A stretch of 64,000 bases of DNA. Source: Stenotrophomonas acidaminiphila. Its GTDB lineage: Bacteria > Pseudomonadota > Gammaproteobacteria > Xanthomonadales > Xanthomonadaceae. The notes under the pieces are model-generated. The model had not been told where the DNA came from and made no database searches. It worked only from the letters and a program-made list of their open reading frames with translations. The first letter of the stretch is position 1. Each line of letters begins with the position of its first letter. A program made the translations under genes and the position numbers. Below, piece by piece: positions 62,513-64,000 of this stretch. The stretch spans positions 1,162,501 through 1,226,500 of the forward strand of contig CP019797.1 in NCBI GenBank assembly GCA_002951995.1, given 5' to 3'.

Positions 62513-64000
62513 GTGCACAACCGCGTACGACGTCTGCCACTGCCGGTGGCGCTGCTTTCCGTCCTGCTGCTGCCGGCGCTGCCGGCGCAGGCCGAGCCGG
62601 TGGGCAACCTGCGCGCGGTCAGCGCCGGCGATGGCCGCGACGGCGTGCGTGGCTGGGACCTGCTCACCGACACCGGCACGCGCGTGCGCATCGAACTGCC
62701 GGCCGCCGACATCGTCCGCGTGCAGGCCGGGCGCAAGGGCAGGCTGAGTGGTGCCGGCGACAAGGCCGCGCCCATCGTGCTGCCGCAGCCCACGGCCGCC
62801 GTGCAGGCGCAACTGGAACAGGACGCGCAGGAAATCCGCGTGCGCACCGATGCCCTGGTGCTGCACGTGCAGCGGCAGCCGCTGCGGCTGCGCCTGGAGC
62901 GGCTGGACGCTGGCCGGCCCACCGCCCTGTGGCAGGAACTGCAGCCGCTGGACCTGGATGCCGCGCAGAGCGTGCAGGTGCTGTCCTCGCAGGCCGACGA
63001 GGCGTTCTTCGGCGGCGGCCAGCAGAACGGCCGCTTCCAGTTCAAGGGCCGCGAGCTGGAGATTTCCTATTCCGGCGGCTGGGAGGAGGGCGACCGCCCG
63101 AGCCCGGCGCCGATGCTGCTCAGCTCGCGCGGCTGGGGCATGCTGCGCAACACCTGGAGCGATGGCAGCTACGACCTGCGCCAGCCCGACCAGGCCACGC
63201 TGCTGCACCGCGAGGACCGCTTCGACGCCTATTACTTCGTCGGCGCCGACCTGCCGCGGCTGATCGAGCGCTACACGCAGCTGACCGGCCGCCCGAACAT
63301 GGTCGCGCGCTGGGCGCTGTCCTACGGCGATGCCGACTGCTACAACGACGGCGACAACATCAAGAAGCCCGGCAGCGTGCCCGAAGGCTGGAGCGATGGC
63401 CCCACCGGGACCACGCCGGACGTGGTCGACAGCGTCGCCAGGCAGTACCGCGAGCACGACATGCCCGGCGGCTGGATCCTGCCCAACGACGGTTACGGCT
63501 GCGGCTACAAACAACTGCCCGAGACCGTGCAGGGGCTGGCGAAGTACGGCTTCAGGACCGGCCTGTGGACCGAGAACGGGGTGGACAAGATCGCCTGGGA
63601 AGTGGGCAAGGCCGGCAGCCGCGTGCAGAAGCTGGACGTGGCCTGGACCGGCCAGGGCTACCAGTTCGCGATGGACGCCAACCGCCAGGCGTTCAACGGC
63701 ATCCTCGACAATTCCGACTCGCGCCCGTTCCTGTGGACGGTGATGGGCTGGGCCGGGATCCAGCGCTACGCCGTGGCCTGGACCGGCGACCAGAGCAGCA
63801 GCTGGGACTACATCCGCTGGCATGTGCCGACCCTGGTCGGCTCGGGCCTGTCCGGCATGGCCTACGCCAGCGGCGACGTCGACGCGATCTTCGGCGGCAG
63901 CGCCGAGACCTTCACCCGCGACCTGCAGTGGAAGGCGTTCACCCCGGTGCTGATGGGCATGTCGGGCTGGTCGTCCAACGCACGCAAGCACCCGTGGTGG
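62513..64000 (+). CDS. Secreted GH31 glycoside hydrolase, probable alpha-N-acetylgalactosaminidase, 3' truncated by the window
   Basis: 496 codons are visible and the frame is open to the last base. A signal peptide (RLPLPVALLSVLLLPALPAQA) is followed by a beta-sandwich (~30-260, with DEAFFGGGQQNGRFQFKGRE) and the GH31 barrel. The likely nucleophile is Asp375 in VQKLDVAWTGQGY and the acid/base Asp426 in WTGDQSSSWDYIRWH, followed by SGMAYASGDVDAIFGG. This layout matches the GH31 subgroup of alpha-N-acetylgalactosaminidases rather than alpha-glucosidases. It would release GalNAc outside the cytoplasm for agaK/agaS. The GTG start follows GGGGAGCAAGG. It is divergent from agaS and shares its control region. 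Confidence 0.85.
   Translation, partial: MHNRVRRLPLPVALLSVLLLPALPAQAEPVGNLRAVSAGDGRDGVRGWDLLTDTGTRVRIELPAADIVRVQAGRKGRLSGAGDKAAPIVLPQPTAAVQAQLEQDAQEIRVRTDALVLHVQRQPLRLRLERLDAGRPTALWQELQPLDLDAAQSVQVLSSQADEAFFGGGQQNGRFQFKGRELEISYSGGWEEGDRPSPAPMLLSSRGWGMLRNTWSDGSYDLRQPDQATLLHREDRFDAYYFVGADLPRLIERYTQLTGRPNMVARWALSYGDADCYNDGDNIKKPGSVPEGWSDGPTGTTPDVVDSVARQYREHDMPGGWILPNDGYGCGYKQLPETVQGLAKYGFRTGLWTENGVDKIAWEVGKAGSRVQKLDVAWTGQGYQFAMDANRQAFNGILDNSDSRPFLWTVMGWAGIQRYAVAWTGDQSSSWDYIRWHVPTLVGSGLSGMAYASGDVDAIFGGSAETFTRDLQWKAFTPVLMGMSGWSSNARKHPWW

Overview
The window is about 64 kb of GC-rich chromosome from a gammaproteobacterium of the Xanthomonadaceae (Xanthomonas, Stenotrophomonas, Lysobacter, Luteimonas or Pseudoxanthomonas type). 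The evidence is the gene order rplU-rpmA-obgE / rpsT / murJ-ribF-ileS-lspA-ispH, the ffh / rpsP-rimM-trmD-rplS block, the creBC/creD system, a GTAG-type REP doublet and the protein sequences. The genus cannot be fixed from the sequence alone.

Layout. 1-3 kb: the tail of an M13 peptidase, two translationally coupled small membrane or secreted genes, and a cardiolipin synthase. 3-9 kb: a stand-alone HD-GYP protein, mfd, a GNAT acetyltransferase and rlmJ. 9-17 kb: creB and creC, separated by a 604-bp repeat element; a GGDEF-EAL protein on the opposite strand; creD behind a recognisable cre-tag; and two small unknown genes. 17-24 kb: GNAT, a carbon-nitrogen hydrolase, an M28 peptidase, a hotdog thioesterase and uvrA. 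24-35 kb: the ribosomal protein, cell-wall and riboflavin housekeeping block, ending in tRNA-Thr(CGT). 35-39.4 kb: a FecI-type sigma factor, a FecR anti-sigma factor and an STN-containing TonB receptor. 39.5-42.4 kb: an autotransporter whose passenger begins with a ClpP/COG3904-like domain, divergent from the sigma factor. 42.7-46.7 kb: cyoABCD, a bo-type quinol oxidase with His-rich tails on three subunits. 46.9-57.5 kb: an MHYT-GGDEF-EAL protein, radA, a CcsA-like protein, ffh, a nitronate monooxygenase, a pabC-like gene and rpsP-rimM-trmD-rplS. 58-64 kb: an N-acetylgalactosamine (GalNAc) catabolic cluster, agaS-agaK-kbaZ-agaR, divergent from a GH31 alpha-N-acetylgalactosaminidase-like enzyme that runs off the window.

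How the genes work together. CreC/CreB probably drive creD through the cre-tag. The two GGDEF-EAL proteins and the HD-GYP protein all act on cyclic di-GMP. The GH31 enzyme would release GalNAc from glycans; AgaK and AgaS would convert it, and KbaZ would serve the aldolase step, all under AgaR, whose likely operators are about ten CTTTC(G)/CGAAAG motifs in the divergent promoter region.

Data quality. Three housekeeping genes (uvrA, murJ, ribF) each carry a one-base reading-frame disruption that is repaired by a single base in or beside a short homopolymer. Sequencing or assembly error is the most economical explanation. The candidates for new biology are the ClpP-like autotransporter beside the FecI/FecR/TonB genes, the MITE-like inverted-repeat elements, and the CTTTCG-rich AgaR control region.
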